NCBI GenBank assembly: GCA_021234155.1
Contig: JAJEKV010000294.1
Location: forward strand, 184,001 to 248,000
Reading direction: 5' to 3'
Source: Isoetes taiwanensis
Taxonomy: Eukaryota; Streptophyta; Lycopodiopsida; Isoetales; Isoetaceae
DNA: 64,000 bases
The translations under genes were made by a program, and so were the position numbers. Below, piece after piece: positions 51,448-62,217 of the stretch. The notes under the pieces are model-generated. The model worked only from the letters and a program-made list of their open reading frames with translations, ran no database searches and had not been told where the DNA came from. Position 1 is the stretch's first letter. Each line of letters starts with the position of its first letter.

Positions 51448-51719
51448 ACGTATTTTTATTACTTTTTGGTACTATGGTCCAAGGCTCAATGGTCTTAACT
51501 CGGCTAAACTCAAAACCATAAACCTTTTATCCTATGGTCTTACCTTTAGAAATTGAATTCATTGCTTAACCGTTGTACAACGGATAGTACAACGGTTGGC
51601 TCATGAGTCTATATATACTCTTGCCTTACTTGTTCTTGGTAGAAAGTTGAGTTCAGTGGCAGTCTCTCAGTTGAGTTCAGTAGCAGTCTCTCAGTTCAAT
51701 TGCTTACTGTTTAAGCCAA

Positions 51720-52296
51720 ATGGTGAGGACCCGACAACAGGTTGCTGAGAGCAGTGCCATCAATGCCCATAGTCTTGAGGATATTCTCGTCCACTTGAAT
51801 GAAATTCAGGAGGATGTGGGCCTAGAGCTCGCCCAACCTGACGGCATCAAAACGTTCAGAAGTAAGCTTCATATTCATGTTCTACTTTCATATTAATCTT
51901 TTCATGATCCCCTCATGCTTCATGCAGAGACCGTGTGGGGAATTCAGGGAGACCCCTAGGCCTCTTGACTATGCTCCCGGTAGTAGGCCAACCCATAGGG
52001 CATTGCTTTAGGAATTGAAGAAATATATTATCCAAGGCAAGGCTTTGAAGCGTTTGCTAGCTACGGACGTTGTCTGGGAAGGCAACACCCTAAAAGCATG
52101 CTTCGAGGAAATGTATGCTGCACGGAGGCTGCGAAAGAAGGATCTGATAAGGGATGTCCTAGAGGGGTCTGATCCAACCCTATGCGATATCTTCGATCAC
52201 ATGATGTGGAGACTACCCTGCGGTGTGCCAGATGTAACTGAGGAGGACATCCGGGCAGAAGCCATGGCAACAGTGCAGGAGGTAGATTCAGAGTGA
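51720..52296 (+). pseudogene. Small transposon gene of unknown function
   Basis: Two exons: 51720-51861 and 51928-52296, with donor AGAA|GTAAGC and acceptor CATGCAG. The product would be about 169 residues: it begins MVRTRQQVAESSAINAHS and has an Arg/Pro-rich middle and a helical, acidic C-terminal part ending EVDSE. The frame is intact except for one in-frame TAG at 52009-52011, where CAG (Gln) would fit. It is charged, with no membrane segment. I do not recognise the family. It lies between two internal palindrome blocks, so it looks like an independent transcription unit, possibly a DNA-binding or accessory protein. Confidence 0.7.
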
Positions 52297-52470
52297 TTCC
52301 GAATTGGAATGTCAGTTTTAAGCCATTGTATTAAGTTCAATGTTTCAAAGCTTATTAAAAGTAATACTTCAATGTTTCCACTATTCCAAGACATATTTCA
52401 ATGGTTATTCCAAGACATATTTCAATGGTTAAGGGATATGATAAATAATATATTAACATATTCAATTCTG

Positions 52471-52751
52471 TGATGGACGGGATCACCTGGCAGGCGGACG
52501 CGGGATCCCGGAGGAGGGGATCCTGTTATAACCAGTGCGTGATCCCGGAGGAGGGGATCCCGTTATAACCAGTATGTGATCCCGGAGGATGGGATCACCA
52601 GGCAGGCGGACGCGGGATCCCGAAGAACGGGATCACCAGGCTGGCGCATGCGGGATCCCGGAGGAGGGGATCCCGTTTTCGTTAGTGTGTGATCCCGGAG
52701 GACGGGATCACATTACAGGCGGACGCGGGATCCCGGAGGAGGGGATCCCAC
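52471..52751. repeat. Internal GGATC palindrome block 2
   Basis: About 280 bp of the same GATCCCGGAGGA/GGGATC words as block 1 with a GGCGGACGCGGGATCCC spacer. It lies between the convergent small gene (plus) and the transposase gene (minus). Confidence 0.9.
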
Positions 52752-52949
52752 GTACGCTTTTTTTATTAGTTTTTTATCCTATGGTCTAAACTCTAAACAT
52801 TAAACATTTAACTCAAGGTTCTAAATTATCCTAACATTCATTTAACTCCTAACAATAAACATTGATAACATTGATAATATTTATAAGTACATAGGTGAAT
52901 ATTGATTTATTTATACCTACTGTTTACAAAACTCTAAAGGATGCCATTC

Positions 52950-55771
52950 TCACAACAGGCCCTCCATCTCAACTTGCTTCCAACTCTTCTTGGTTTCCTT
53001 GTCTTTCCTCTTCCCAATTTCTATCAGAGGCTTCAGCCTTACCAAACTATTACCACACTCCTCTTCCACTGCATTAGTGGGGATACATGTTATGGTTCTG
53101 TTAGAGCCTGTGTGGCCAACATCATCCATTCTTTCAAGCTGTGTGTCGAGTTGTCTCATGAGTGAATCAGTTGCAATTAGCATGCCTGGATCTTTTTCTG
53201 CCCTTGACATCACTCTAGCAATGACTTCTTGTAAAGATCTCCTTGTCTTATCCAGGTTAATCCTTGCCTCCTTTTGAGAGGGAGACTCGTCCAAGCTTAC
53301 AATCTCAACCACATCTTCGTATGTTGTTTCCTCCCCATGAGGGGCCCCATGATCCTCACATGGCATCAAGTAGTCCATGCCCCCACAAATTGACCCATAT
53401 TGAGATCCAAGCACCTGTAAAAGATCTTGATCCCTGTAGTTGCCCAACATTTGCATGACCTTAACTTGGTGCTTACATAAGTTGCCCTTGGCTCCCCAGG
53501 GACAGTCACAGCATGCCCAGTTCTTGTGTGCCCCGTTCACAAAGTATGGTCCTTGCCCTAGAGTGCGTTCACTTTGCACTTCTGCCTCACCTTCTTCGAA
53601 GTTAGTGAATGTGACCTGTTCATCAGCAATCTTCCTTGCACCCAATATGGCACACTGTATTATCTCTTCCTGGGAGGTGTTCACCACAAACCCTGCTTCC
53701 TTCATGGACCTAGATGACAGGAGAATTATATTCTTGCAAAATCAAAATAGGCTACAAATGATGATTAGAAGTTATATCTGATGTATGCCATGTGTGTCTC
53801 CACGTTGTTGGTTAGAATGTAGAGGAGCCAATCAATCCTCCGGCCCTCTGAGTGCTCGCTTTGAAATGCCCAGCGCCTTTTCAAGGCACAATGCCATGCC
53901 TCTATGGCTGCATTAGTCTCTTGGTTGGAGTGAGGGTACATCCTTGTAGCCAATACCCATTGGCAAATGTTTTTGGTCCACTCCTTACTCATGTAAGCCG
54001 CCAACTTGGGGTACTGAGGATACTTCCTCAATAAGTCTTCCAATTTCCTAGTTGCCTCCTCCCCACTGCCTCCCTATACTCTTCACCGTACACATTGTCC
54101 CCTAGAGGACCTTCGTCTCCGTACATAATGTAACCAAGTTCCTTGAACAGATCGTTACGTGCCACCTTGTTCTTGATGTTCTCTACGCAACCACTTGATC
54201 CAAGCCCTCCTCACGTGCCATATGCAAATTTGCACGGGCACACTAGGAAAAACCTATGAAATTAAACAATGTTAGTACAGTTATGATTTGCTTCCAAGGA
54301 TTAGAGTTTGACAAGTTACTTTTTTCACGGCCTTTATCTCAGCATGGGCATCATCTGTAATGATGCAAGAAGGTTGCCAATCGGGGATCATCGGCATAAG
54401 GACTCCTTTAGTGCTTGCATCCACTTTGTTATAGCTCCACTCTTTTGAGAATTGGTAATAACGTAAGCCAATGGTAAACCATTGGAATACTCATCAAAGG
54501 CTAGAAGTGTGAAAAGATAGAACCACGCATTAAACCATACACAATAATCAAATCAACACACAATAAAAGTTGAGGAAGAACCGCACCTCTTGTCGTTTGT
54601 TTTGAATGTAGAGTCCATGCAAATGGCTTTGTTCTTGCCAAATTTCAACATGGACTCCCTTTGGATTGGAGTCATAACTCCTAATTGAAACAAGTCTCCT
54701 TGCTCATACATGAACACAGAATCTTGATGTTGTTGAACCCACATGTCAATGCTAGTGGGAAGATCTTCATGTAGCTTCCATGTGTTACGAACAACTCCCT
54801 TTTCAATATTGTACACGTCCCGAATTTTCAACACATCATCCCTACACATGCTTTCCTATCCATTCACTTCAAGTCTCAACCTCCACCTCTCTTCATGCAT
54901 GTTCATGACACTACGTGGCGTGTGCCATTCGACAAGCTTCTGTCTTACCCATTCCCTCAATTCTTGTGAGATCCAGGGTGCTAGCTTGAACTTAACTCCA
55001 GAGGATGGGTCAACAAACCTACCATGGCAGGGCAAACCTTGGATATTCTTGTGATCAAACCCATAATAAGTGATATGTGAAAATTCTGGAAGGAAATAGA
55101 GTTGCCTGATTGTGAAATGGCACTGGCAGCCCCTACGTATGCCCTCTCCCCTCTCAACCCTTTTCCTACGTGTGCCCGGTGGACGTGGTCTTTCCTCAAC
55201 CACATGAGTGTTTGATGTCTTGTCCTGAGGTCCATATGAACACCAATATCTGTATTGACAAGCACCTCAAATGACTTAAAAAAGCAAGAATTATAATCAA
55301 ACACAGAACTGAGCAAACACATAATCTTGGACTCATGATTTAAAACAAAAACACATGAATCAAACCAATACCTCTTCAACGTCATATAGGAATCCTTGTA
55401 GGGTCTTTTTAACACTCTCTCAGGCACTGAACTTCTTAGATAGAAATTGGCAGGTGCTTCACAATTCCTCTGCTCCCCAAGAACGAAATCTTGGACCCGG
55501 TCTGTATGGATGTAGCAAGTCCAAACAAGCATCTGGCCACCCCCTTGAATATCAGGTACAAAATGCTCTTCTTGATACCAATGTAAGTTGCCATGATCAA
55601 ACAGGCCATTTGGAGGTGTTTCGGGCTGTATTTCAGCCCTAAGCTGGAAATAAAAACATTAAACACAAAATGACAACGCTTGTTTAAAGCCCTTGAACTT
55701 ACCTCTTCTCTCTTCTCCTCTAACTCGTCCATAGCTGCCGCAGCCACAGCCGCATTGCGCTCCTCCTCCAT
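52950..55771 (-). pseudogene. DDE transposase with SWIM zinc finger (MULE-like)
   Basis: A minus-strand multi-exon gene. Clean exons are 55771-55703, 55643-55373, about 55249-54590 and, at the C-terminus, 53709-52950. Motifs in order: an N-terminal CxC-containing region (GCQCHFTIRQL, 55090); the first catalytic Asp in KAICMDSTFKTN (54620); the second in SCIITDDAHAEI (54355); a Trp-His block (ICIWHVRRAWIKWL, 54215); and the Glu block NAAIEAWHCALKRR (53900). A SWIM finger of CxCxnCxH form (CDCPWGAKGNLCKH, 53490) and a long charged tail follow. This is the order in MULE/ZSWIM-like transposases. Damage: an in-frame TAG at 54858-54856, a frameshift near 54400, more frame breaks at 54050-54220, and a probably lost acceptor near 54520. 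Confidence 0.88.
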
Positions 55772-55979
55772 GCCTCGTTACTTCGACATCAACACGCAAC
55801 AGGGATGAACCACACTCAGATGGTGATCTTGGAGAGTGGTCTCAGAACGTCCATGTGTTTTCATTGTATTGGTTTGTCCGTGCATGGGCTGGCAAAATTC
55901 AAACTTTGACCACCTGATTAGTCCACGCCGCTATCTCCACCGTCCAAACATTCTCATATTCTGGCCTCCGGAATCACAG

Positions 55980-56751
55980 GGGCAAATGACGATGGGGATC
56001 CCAGAGGAGGGGATCACATTGGCGGATAGCGTCCGCCGTTATCAGCCTGGGGGTGATCCCGGAGGAGGGGATCCCCATCCGGGTGCCCGGGGATCCCGGA
56101 GGAGGGGATCTCATAGGCGGATAGCGTCCGCCGTTATCAGCCAGGGGTGATCCCGAGGAGGGATCTGGTCCGGTGCCGGGATCCCGAGGCGGGATCACCA
56201 CGCGGCCGGATAGCCGCTGTGAAATGACCACGCCGGCAGCACACGGGGATCCAAGTCACGGGATCCACGTCACTATATCGGGGATCCCGGGGCGGATAGC
56301 GTCTGCGGTGATCCCGGAGGAGGGGATCCGCGTCCGGGATGCCCGGGGATCCCGGAGGAGGGGATCACCTCGGCGGATAGGGTCCGCCGTTATCAGCCAC
56401 GGTTATCAGCCAACAGCCGGGTGATCCCGGAGGAGGGGATCCGCGTCCGGGGTGCCGAGGATCCCGGAGGAGGGGATCACCTCGGCGGATATCGTCCCGT
56501 TAACGTAACCCGGCGGCCGTGGGGATCCGGGAGGAGGGATGGCGTGGATGATCCCGGGAGGGGATCCCGAGGCTCGGGCGGCGCGACATTGCACGGGGTT
56601 TAGATGGCGGGGATGGTCTAGGCCGACGTGGCGTCTGCCGTACTTCAGAACGGGTCTCCCGAACGGACCCCGTCGAGAGAGACCCGGGATCCCGGAGGCC
56701 GGTAAATTTATCTCCGGGATCACCGAATCAAGGGTAAAAGTATCCTAAGCC
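55980..56751 (-). repeat. Right inverted terminal region, GGATC minisatellite
   Basis: Mirror of 47084-47930. Dense GGATCCCGGAGGAGGGGATC words alternate with GGCGGATAGCGTCCGCC dyads, ending in about 90 bp of unique terminal sequence. Unit order and the terminal 90 bp correspond to the left end. Copy number differs. Confidence 0.92.
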
Positions 56752-56760
56752 TGTCATAGC

Positions 56761-57106
56761 AGGTAAAACCTTTAGTTGTTCTTTCTTCCTTCTCTTTTGA
56801 TTTTATAGAATATTTTCCATTTTTACAGAAGCTTTTTCTCTTGGTTTCTAAGCTTTCTCTCTGCCGATCTTCGAGATTTCTCTGAGCTTTCTCTGTGCCA
56901 TCTACATTTCGACAGGAGGGCGAAAATCGGCTTATTAAAGGAGTAAAAATTGGTTTATCCAATCTCGGGTAGATCCTTATTGTTTATTTCTTTCTCATGC
57001 GTACCACTCAAATCCGGCCCTGCCATAGCCATGAATCTTGAAAGATCTACCAGGCTTACCAGCTTATCATTGACGGCCCAAGTTTCTTTTCAGGTTTTCT
57101 TCTCAG
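56761..57106. other. Spacer after the large transposon
   Basis: About 340 bp, pyrimidine-rich, no frame of note. It may be intron sequence upstream of the captured exon at 57107. Confidence 0.4.
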
Positions 57107-57454
57107 GGATCTGCTATATGTGAAGTAAAAGTCAGTCTCCTTGAGTACTGGGTAACGCAAGGAAGGCTGCCATTACCAGAAGATATGCCGGCCAAGATAG
57201 TCCTTGAAGCTGTTAATCCATTGGCACAATCTAGACGGAGGAGGTATTCCGAATCTGGGGTTAAGAAGACACATTTTGCATTGACGGAGGAGGTTCTGAA
57301 GGTAAGTCCATCAATCTGCACTTTGGATTGTGTGACCATTCCAAATGCATCCGATTTCTTACAGCTATCTGCAGAGGCTTACTGGACCCCTACTTGAGAG
57401 CAAACTGGAGCATGATATTGTCCATGATACTTACTCCACATTCCAAAAAGCACC
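57107..57454 (+). pseudogene. Two captured exons of an unrecognised gene
   Basis: Exon 57107-57301 (65 codons, acceptor TTCTCAG, donor AAG|GTAAGT) is open and reads SLLEYWVTQGRLPLPEDMPA and onward. A second exon starts at 57374 after ATCTGCAG and reads RLTGPLLESKLEHDIVHDTY before a stop at about 57452. Both junctions keep phase 0. There is no initiator Met and no further exons, so this is a fragment, likely transposon-captured. I do not recognise the parent gene. Confidence 0.5.
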
Positions 57455-58370
57455 CAGGTTTTGAATGCTTAGAAAGGATTAAAGCGGCTCAAAGATTAGC
57501 AAATGGAAGTAAGTAGCTGCAGTTGCAGCATGGCAGTAACTTCTTATTTCGTTGTCCCTAAGTCCATTTTATCAGTTTTGTTCTATCTCCATTTTCCTCA
57601 TAGATTCTCAGTTCAGTTCACAGACGGATTCTCAGTTCTTCCTCAATTCCTCATACACGGATACAGTTCACAGAGCGGTTAGAAAAAACAAGAACATATC
57701 CCTGTTTTTATTTCATCATTGCTAATTCTATGCACTTTTTCCTACATCTAACCTTCGGAATTTTTCTGTTTTGCTTTGATTGCTCTGCTTAATCTGGCAT
57801 CTGCAGGGATATGGTTGTGATTTGCCCCCTTTATTGTGGCTGGAAAATCTAATATTAAACTCCTGTGGCCTTCCCATTACCGTTTATCAAAATAGTCCTA
57901 AACTCTAGGTCTGTTTAGTTGCATCTCTAACATGTTTAGTTGCATCTCTAACAGCTTTGCAAGATGTGGCATCCACTAAAAATTTTGTGTTTAAAATCTG
58001 ATGAAGTGCTATTTATACTTCCATTTTGGATTCAGTGATCGTCATTTCTGCTTTTTCATGCCTAGACGGTAAGGCATAGTGACTAACTATGGTAAGGTGT
58101 CTGGAAGCACTCTCTAACTACATATTTATTAATAGTTTGTGTTCTTGATGCAGAACATTGAATCATATCTTAAGGCACAGATATATTCTGATTTCAAGGT
58201 CGTTCAAACATTCAAATGATAATGTCACTAGCATATAGTGTAAAACTCTATTGCAGGTATTAATCTGATTCATCATTATACAAATTACTGAAATATTATA
58301 CTGAAACATTTTTGCAATGTGGAGACAAGGAAATAGCAATTCTATGAGGTAAATCTGTTGGAATAGCAAT
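57455..58370. other. AT-rich spacer, no gene seen
   Basis: It contains a short direct duplication (CATGTTTAGTTGCATCTCTAA, in part) near 57911-57952 and another (TTCAGTTCACAGA/ATTCTCAGTT) near 57605-57640. No coding sequence is recognised. Confidence 0.4.
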
Positions 58371-59307
58371 TTCTGTAATTTTGTGTGGCCATCACCGTGC
58401 CACATGGCATGAAATATCCTCTTCCCCTATTTTTATGTTTACATTGGACAATGTGCCAACGGTGACAACTTCGTCTGGTTAGAAATCTGGGTCACCTAAA
58501 TGGGCTTGCCAGGCATTACTAGGTAAAATGAGCTCCATTGGCACCTTTTCTCTTACAAAAACCTTAAGACACCCCAATTAGAGGTAAAAATCTTTTCCTA
58601 TAGATATCTTGTAAGGGGAACTAAAGCTATCTTATCTTGTTTCAATTGCGAATATACCTTATGTCAATTCAAGATATGCAGGCATATACTCTTTTTACTA
58701 ATATGGTGAGCACCAAAAAAGGAATCAATTAATTTCAAGAACCAGTGTTGATAGAAGGTACTGCTGATGTATTTTGAGTAATTTTTGCATCTTTCTTTCT
58801 CTTCATCCACGTGCCGATGACAATTTCATCTAGTAGACAGTTTATCTGGAAAAGATAATATTGGGTTATCATTATCATCGTGAGCGATGCAACTCTATGA
58901 TTAAGATAAAAAATAGGTACTTACCTGTTGATCAAATCTTTGGTGTCCATAATAACCTTGAGGAAATAGAGGCTCTACTCGCTCTCACGGCAAAGGAAAT
59001 TCTCCTTGGGAGAGATGTGAAGCAACAAAGTGCATATATGTGGTTAATTAAGTCAACGAAGAAGGTCGCAAAATAACTCCCTCAATACAGGCATAATTGC
59101 ATACACACATCCTATGTTTTTACATGCCAATCTAGCTTGAATGGTCTTTGCGAGGACCCATTTCACATGGCAAAGGGAGTGCTTATTGCGACATCCTTCC
59201 AAACATTCCAATTTGAACATTTGCTTGGAAGTATCCCTAGGGCACACAATAGTGGGAAGCAAGTCGCTCATGTGGCCCACATTTTAATTTTTGTATATAG
59301 TACATAG

Positions 59308-60143
59308 GGTGGAATCACACTATCTTCCCTTCCCCAACTTTATAAAATATTAGCCAATATGTTTCTGCCATGCAAGCAAGGAATGCGCAGTTCCTATCAC
59401 ACTACCGCTGCCCCAGAGTGGCACACCTACGAGGGAAATATGAGGGAGGGGCGATTTTGCCTATCCCTCCGGCATTTCTGGCCATCACTCATCCGACTCA
59501 GCTTGATTCGTCGAAGAAATGCATTTTAGGGTTTGTCCGGAGGGTGAAATCATGCCATCCGGCCTCCGGCCTTGTCAGAATAGCGCTGGAATCATCAAGA
59601 ACTGTGAATCGGCACAAGAACTGCATCAAGAACTGTGAATCGGCACAAGACTGCATCAAGATCTGTGAATCGGCAAGCTGCATCAAGAATTGTGAATTGG
59701 CACGACTGTGAATCGGCTCATTTTTTTGCCTTGTTCTGGAGGTGCGCTATGGCGTCAAGATGTTCTTGAGAATCTTTGAAGCTCAAGGTCGGATTTTTGA
59801 AGCTTAAAACCTAATTTTTTGAATCTAAGGTCAGATTTTTGAATCTTAAGGACGGACTTTCACGAATCAGGGATCTTTGAAGCTTAAGATTTGCTTAAGG
59901 ATTTCGGATTTGAAGCTTAAGGCCGGATCTTCGAAGCTTCCCAAGACTGTGAATCGGCCTTAAGACTCTGAAGCTCTGAATATGCCTAATCGGTTCTAAA
60001 GACTGTGAATCGGTTCCCGCCACGACCCATCCGAGTGGCATCTCCATCTTTCATAGTGTGATAAGGTTGAACTAATTTGCTAGCCTTCCCGTTTCCCTCA
60101 CTGCCACGTCAACAAAGGGAGGGAACGTAGTGTGATTTCACCT
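59308..60143. mobile_element. Nested MITE-like element, ~836 bp
   Basis: The inverted ends GGTGGAATCACACTA and TAGTGTGATTTCACC flank the element, with ATAG on both outer sides (59304-59307 and 60144-60147). Foldback copy A keeps the uninterrupted sequence (reverse complement ACATAGTAATGC near 42745). The interior has two minisatellites: CTGTGAATCGGC units at 59605-59720 and GAAGCTTAAGGNCGGATTTT-like units at 59775-59945. Confidence 0.8.
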
Positions 60144-60209
60144 ATAGTAATGCTTCATATTTCAAGCAACACTATATATAGAACGGCTTCCAACATTAAT
60201 TTTTGTATA

Positions 60210-60312
60210 GGAAATGTTCACTTGACATTCCCCATGTAGAAACCTATCGACGCGCCTCATTGCGGAGGAAGGTTGACACATGAAGAATGTCACCTAAGTA
60301 AGTGAACATTCC
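60210..60312. mobile_element. Stowaway-like MITE, 103 bp
   Basis: The ends GGAAATGTTCACTT and AAGTGAACATTCC are inverted copies and are flanked by TA on both sides. The size and TA target suggest a Tc1/mariner-type MITE. Other features are absent. Confidence 0.65.
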
Positions 60313-61700
60313 TAACGTGAGACAAGTTACTTTAATTTATGTGCCACGTGGCAAGGCACAATTCGGTGATTTCTAGAATTTGCATTAAAAAAAAGGTAGA
60401 ATGTAAAGAAGAACGAGAGGTAGATATGCGGCAGAAACTGCAGTAAATGGGCACATTATTTTGAAAGGTACCAGACATTCAGGAAAAGAAAAAGGTATAT
60501 AGAACGACTTCCAACATTTAAAATGTGGGCCACATGAGAGCGACTTTCTTCCACCTACTATGCCTATACACTTTATCAAGGGCTCGAAAATAGCAATGTC
60601 TCTAACTAATAAAAATGCCCCTTAGTATTTGTGGCTACCGGAAAAAATATACATAAGTGTTTTTTTTAGTGTATTATGCAGGAAATCTCTTGTTTTTTTG
60701 CCGGAAAATTGCCGGAAAATTTTTAGCATGACAGGAATTTAACACAAGTGGGCGGATTTTTAGGGGAGGAACTCCCCTATTTTCGAACCACGGATGGCTC
60801 AGGGATCTTCCCAAGAAAACGTTCAGATTGAAATATTCCAAAGGCATCTTGCCAACAATAATTTTATGGTTTAGATGTCGCAATAAGGAGGTTGTGTGCC
60901 ATGTGAAATGGGTCCTAGCTGAGACAATCAAGTTGGATTGGCATGGAAAAGAAACTGAGGGGTTATTGCTTGTGACCTTCATTGTTGACTTCATTAACCA
61001 TATACATATACCTTTCTGCTTGCTCATCTCTCCCAAGGAGAATTTCCTTTGTTGTGAGGGCGAGTAGAGCCTCCATTTCCTCAGGCTTATTGTGGATACC
61101 AAAGATGGTCAGTAGGTAAGGACCTATTTTTTGTCTTAATCACAAAGTTGCATTGCTCAATGATTAACTCAAGATTATCTTTCACAGATAAACTGTGTAC
61201 TAGATGTGATTGTCATTGACATAAGGACGAAGAGAAAGAAAGATGCAGAAATTACTCTAACAATAGAGGTACCTTCTATCCACACTTGTTCTTGAAATTA
61301 ATTGCTTCCTTCTTTTTGGGTGCTCAGCATACTACTAAAATGAGCACATATGTGCCTATTTTAAACTGACATAAGGTATATTTGCAATTGAAACAAGGGA
61401 TAGTTTTAGCTCCCCTTACAAGATAGCTCGAGCAATCCTTAGCTCTAATTGGGTAAGGTTTGTATTAGGGATAATGTGCCAGTGGAGCCGATTTTGCCTA
61501 GTAAGGACCTGGCGAGCCCATTCAAAGCGACCCAGGTTTTGAACTAGGTGAAGACGTCACTACTAGCACATTTTCCATTGTAAAGATAAGGATAAAGGGT
61601 GGAGGAGATTTCATGCAATGTGGCATGGAGATGGCCGCACAATTCCAGAAATATTGCTGCCCCTTCCACGTTGAAGAATGAGATATTTTAAGTTGTAGAA

Positions 61701-62217
61701 AGAGCTACAATCCAACGTAATCCAACTTTTATGTTTCATTATGATCTCTATATTCATGATCTTTATGTTTCTTTGTGGCCATGCATTCACATGAAAAGTG
61801 ATCAAAGAACTAATCCTTATAAGCTCAGCTGACATCTCCTTGTTACAACTTATCGAGACTTTAGATCGGTTGACTACCAGGTTGCAGGTCCTAGTTCCAC
61901 CCATTTTTAAATTGATTACCATTTCTTTTCCATGTATAGTTGTGAAGAATTCTTTCTTTGGAAAATTTTCTTTTCATGCAATATATTCTTCTTAATTAAC
62001 ATTATATTGTTTCCAAAGTATTTTTATTCTGTCTCTACATTTACTCAACGTTAAATAATAATCTATGGATTTATGTACAGGTGATATTTATCATAAATTG
62101 AAGAAAAATAGGAGGGTTTAGATAAAGATTAGAGAAGGAGACTAAATCAAGAAGAGGTTACTTGTAAAAATAGTACCTTTTACAGACTCTTGATTTTGGA
62201 AGAGCTAAATAGTAAGC
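61701..62217. promoter_or_regulatory. Upstream region of the 443-residue gene
   Basis: About 500 bp of AT-rich DNA between the right foldback arm and the ATG at 62218. It presumably holds the promoter and 5' untranslated region. TATAGT (61936) and other AT-rich words occur, but no core promoter can be assigned. Confidence 0.35.

Larger units (their letters stand above)
47084..56751. mobile_element. 9.67-kb MULE-like transposon with SWIM transposase and Ulp1-type protease
   Basis: The ends are colinear inverted repeats. The left end begins GGCTCAGGATACTTTTACCC (47084) and the right end, read in reverse, GGCTTAGGATACTTTTACCC (56751). Homology continues inward for several hundred bases and then into shared minisatellite. 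The target duplication is GGTCATAGC (47075-47083) and TGTCATAGC (56752-56760): 9 bp with one mismatch, or 8 bp exact. Cargo: a plus-strand C2H2/Ulp1-protease gene, a plus-strand small gene and a minus-strand DDE transposase. Long inverted ends, a 9-bp duplication and a SWIM-type transposase point to the Mutator superfamily. Proteases of this kind are known from plant Kaonashi MULEs. All genes are damaged here. Confidence 0.9.
58378..61700. repeat. Large foldback repeat, copy B, with nested MITEs
   Basis: The left arm (about 58378-59290) and right arm (about 60525-61700) are inverted copies, each homologous to the arms of copy A at 41610-43310. Shared landmarks are the CTCACGGCAAAGGAAATTCTCC block (about 58990) and its complement AGGAGAATTTCCTTTG (61035). 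The spacer carries two insertions, at 59308-60143 and 60210-60312. About 200 bp of extra sequence (60590-60785) lies at the inner edge of the right arm. Confidence 0.82.

Noticed and set aside
47084-56751. CRISPR-like array (regular palindromic repeats with spacers)
   Set aside because: The repeats are part of degenerate longer units, the 'spacers' are themselves repeated, no cas genes are present and the context is eukaryotic.
61611-61922. LRR-like frame (FYNLKYLILQRG) in the foldback arms
   Set aside because: Only one short LRR-like phrase, not repeated and not supported in the other arms.
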